Positions 14,584-15,604 of a stretch of DNA of 15,604 nt are shown here, in pieces. A program made the translations under genes and the position numbers. Numbering within the stretch: the first letter of the stretch is position 1; every line of letters starts with the position of its first letter. The DNA lies in assembly GCA_910585505.1 (NCBI GenBank), contig CAJUFF010000055.1, forward strand, positions 1 through 15,604, given 5' to 3'. This DNA comes from an uncultured Ruminiclostridium sp. (lineage in GTDB: Bacteria > Bacillota > Clostridia > Oscillospirales > Ruminococcaceae). Below the pieces are notes generated by a model that worked only from the letters and a program-made list of their open reading frames with translations, did not search any database and was not told the DNA's origin.

Positions 14584-14622
14584 ACATTCCGCACACCTGG
14601 GAGAGAACTGCATAGGAAAATT

Positions 14623-15219
14623 ATGAACAACAAACTTAAAAGAGAGCTTTTCAGCGAACCCAACATATTAACCTATTTCCGTATCATACTTATTCCGGTA
14701 TTTGTCGTATTTTATGTTAATTCCGCTCACAACATCAAATGCTATATCGCGTCCGTTATGGTGCTTATCGCTTCGGGACTCACGGATATGCTTGATGGAA
14801 AAATCGCCAGAAAATATGATCAGATCACCGAATTGGGAAAAATTCTGGATCCCGTAGCGGATAAGCTGTCGCAGTGCGCCATTTTAGCCTGTCTCTTAAT
14901 GAGGTACAGATTATTTATACCGGTTCTTGCAATATTTGTCATAAAGGAAATCACAATGGCGGTATTGGCGCTTGTGTTCTACCGATTGGGAAGAAAGCTT
15001 AAAGGTGCGCACTGGTACGGAAAGATCGCTACAAGCTCCTTTTATCTTATAACCATATTCCTTTTGCTGGTGCCGCCGGGAAAGGTGCCTGCCGAAGTGT
15101 CCGACGCGCTGATTATTTTAAGCGGGGCTTTTATGCTGTTTGCTTTTATTATGTATCTGAGGGTTTATTTTGTTATGTGGAAGGATCACAAGGATAATAA
15201 GCCGAATAAAAGATATTGA
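14623..15219 (+). CDS. pgsA: CDP-diacylglycerol-glycerol-3-phosphate 3-phosphatidyltransferase
   Basis: A 198-residue polytopic membrane enzyme of the CDP-alcohol phosphatidyltransferase family. It condenses CDP-diacylglycerol with glycerol-3-phosphate to phosphatidylglycerol phosphate, the first committed step to anionic phospholipids. The family signature D-x2-D-G-x2-A-R-x8-G-x3-D-x3-D is complete: D55, D58, G59, A62, R63, G72, D76 and D80. The N-terminal EPNILTYFRIILIPVFVVFY segment is typical of PgsA, seen here as PNILTYFRIILIPVF. About five to six membrane spans are visible. TAGGA precedes the ATG. Its mRNA may carry the structured leader starting near 14346, as no other clear promoter is seen. 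A related family member using another alcohol acceptor cannot be excluded. Confidence 0.9.
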   Translation: MNNKLKRELFSEPNILTYFRIILIPVFVVFYVNSAHNIKCYIASVMVLIASGLTDMLDGKIARKYDQITELGKILDPVADKLSQCAILACLLMRYRLFIPVLAIFVIKEITMAVLALVFYRLGRKLKGAHWYGKIATSSFYLITIFLLLVPPGKVPAEVSDALIILSGAFMLFAFIMYLRVYFVMWKDHKDNKPNKRY

Positions 15220-15256
15220 TATTATTTAAAAAAAGCTCCTGACCATCCCCATAAAG

Positions 15257-15280
15257 CCGTGAAATACGGGCATTTCACGG
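15257..15280. repeat. Hairpin downstream of pgsA
   Basis: CCGTGAAAT (15257-15265) and ATTTCACGG (15272-15280) form a perfect 9-bp stem with a 6-nt loop, 37 bp after the pgsA stop. No T-run follows in either direction, so it is at best an atypical terminator. It may stabilise the 3' end of the pgsA transcript. Confidence 0.5.
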
Positions 15281-15290
15281 GATATGAGGA

Positions 15291-15590
15291 ATGAATTTAC
15301 TACTTTTAACGAATTGCGCCTTTATATGCTTTTCTACCATGGCACCAGAACAACCAGCAAGCGACACTGACGCGGCATTTCGAGAATATTTAGCAAGTCG
15401 CAGCAAACCATGGAAACACGAGCATTTACTGATGATTTTCCTTGACTTTGTAATGAATTGCGTCCATGAAGATAGACGGATAAACGGCGTACTGATTTTG
15501 TCAATATTACTTTACACAATTTTCTCAAAAAAAACGAGTTTTTTTGGACCACCACCAATATTCACAAAGCGAAGTGAATATTGGTGGTGA
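15291..15590 (+). CDS. Doubtful ORF at the contig end
   Basis: An open frame of 99 codons begins with ATG immediately after TGAGGA, which is too close to act as a normal ribosome binding site. The middle (about residues 24-60) is hydrophilic and looks somewhat protein-like. The last 20 codons run through the A/T tracts and the 16-bp palindrome at 15550-15589, which argues against a real C-terminus. I recognise no family. An equally long minus-strand frame (15334-15558) overlaps it. Probably noncoding, or a decayed gene fragment. Confidence 0.15.
   Translation: MNLLLLTNCAFICFSTMAPEQPASDTDAAFREYLASRSKPWKHEHLLMIFLDFVMNCVHEDRRINGVLILSILLYTIFSKKTSFFGPPPIFTKRSEYWW
15550..15589. repeat. 16-bp perfect inverted repeat near the contig end
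   Basis: CACCACCAATATTCAC (15550-15565) and GTGAATATTGGTGGTG (15574-15589) are perfect complements around the 8-nt loop AAAGCGAA. The length and GC-poor stem, the lack of a following T-run and the position 15 bp from the contig end suggest a dispersed repeat on which assembly stopped, rather than an ordinary terminator. Confidence 0.65.
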
Positions 15591-15604
15591 TCCGGTTGCA
15601 TGAC

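Noticed and set aside
1..15604. CRISPR arrays, tRNA or rRNA genes, intact transposases
   Set aside because: None seen by inspection on either strand.

Overview
The window looks like chromosomal DNA of a Firmicute of class Clostridia, most likely an Oscillospirales/Ruminococcaceae-type gut bacterium. The grounds are: the gene order hrcA-grpE-dnaK-dnaJ behind a perfect CIRCE operator; an HPr with both His15 and the Gram-positive regulatory Ser46; a DnaK of 613 residues; a trmN6-like/rsmI pair as in Bacillus yabB-yabC; AAGGAGG-type ribosome binding sites; frequent TTG starts; and consensus sigma-A promoters. The first 34 bases are Illumina TruSeq adapter, so this is an assembled contig whose left tip is not biological. 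All lineage and function statements come from reading the sequence, not from a search.

Layout. Positions 145-6593 are read leftward: an unknown lipoprotein, ptsH (HPr) with its own promoter and terminator, and the class I heat-shock operon hrcA-grpE-dnaK-dnaJ. At 6594-7184 is a divergent intergenic region. It holds the hrcA promoter and CIRCE, a possible second weaker CIRCE, A-tracts upstream of the -35, a 173-bp element with 14-bp terminal inverted repeats that looks like a MITE, and a rightward promoter. Positions 7185-15219 are read rightward: a polytopic GT-C-like membrane protein, a KtrB/TrkH potassium channel subunit, an ElaA-like acetyltransferase, a TrmN6-like methyltransferase, RsmI, a 45-residue single-span membrane protein, an Amidase_6-like membrane-anchored protein that has lost its apparent catalytic Cys and His, a structured RNA leader, and pgsA. 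The last 385 bases hold only hairpins and an unconvincing open frame.

The most interesting stretch is 14311-14622. A promoter matching the sigma-A consensus exactly (TTGACA, 17 bp, TATAAT) drives an RNA of at least 180 nt. The RNA has a perfect 14-bp closing stem, two internal hairpins and a possible pseudoknot. The 3' arm of the closing stem contains the strong Shine-Dalgarno of a 17-codon basic ORF, and the 5' arm is an anti-Shine-Dalgarno sequence. No intrinsic terminator lies between this RNA and pgsA. It could be a stand-alone structured ncRNA of a known or new clostridial family, or a cis-acting leader of pgsA. Two other points deserve attention: the Amidase_6-like protein that appears to be a pseudoenzyme, co-encoded with the tiny membrane protein, and the inverted-repeat elements inserted in the noncoding parts of the chaperone locus.
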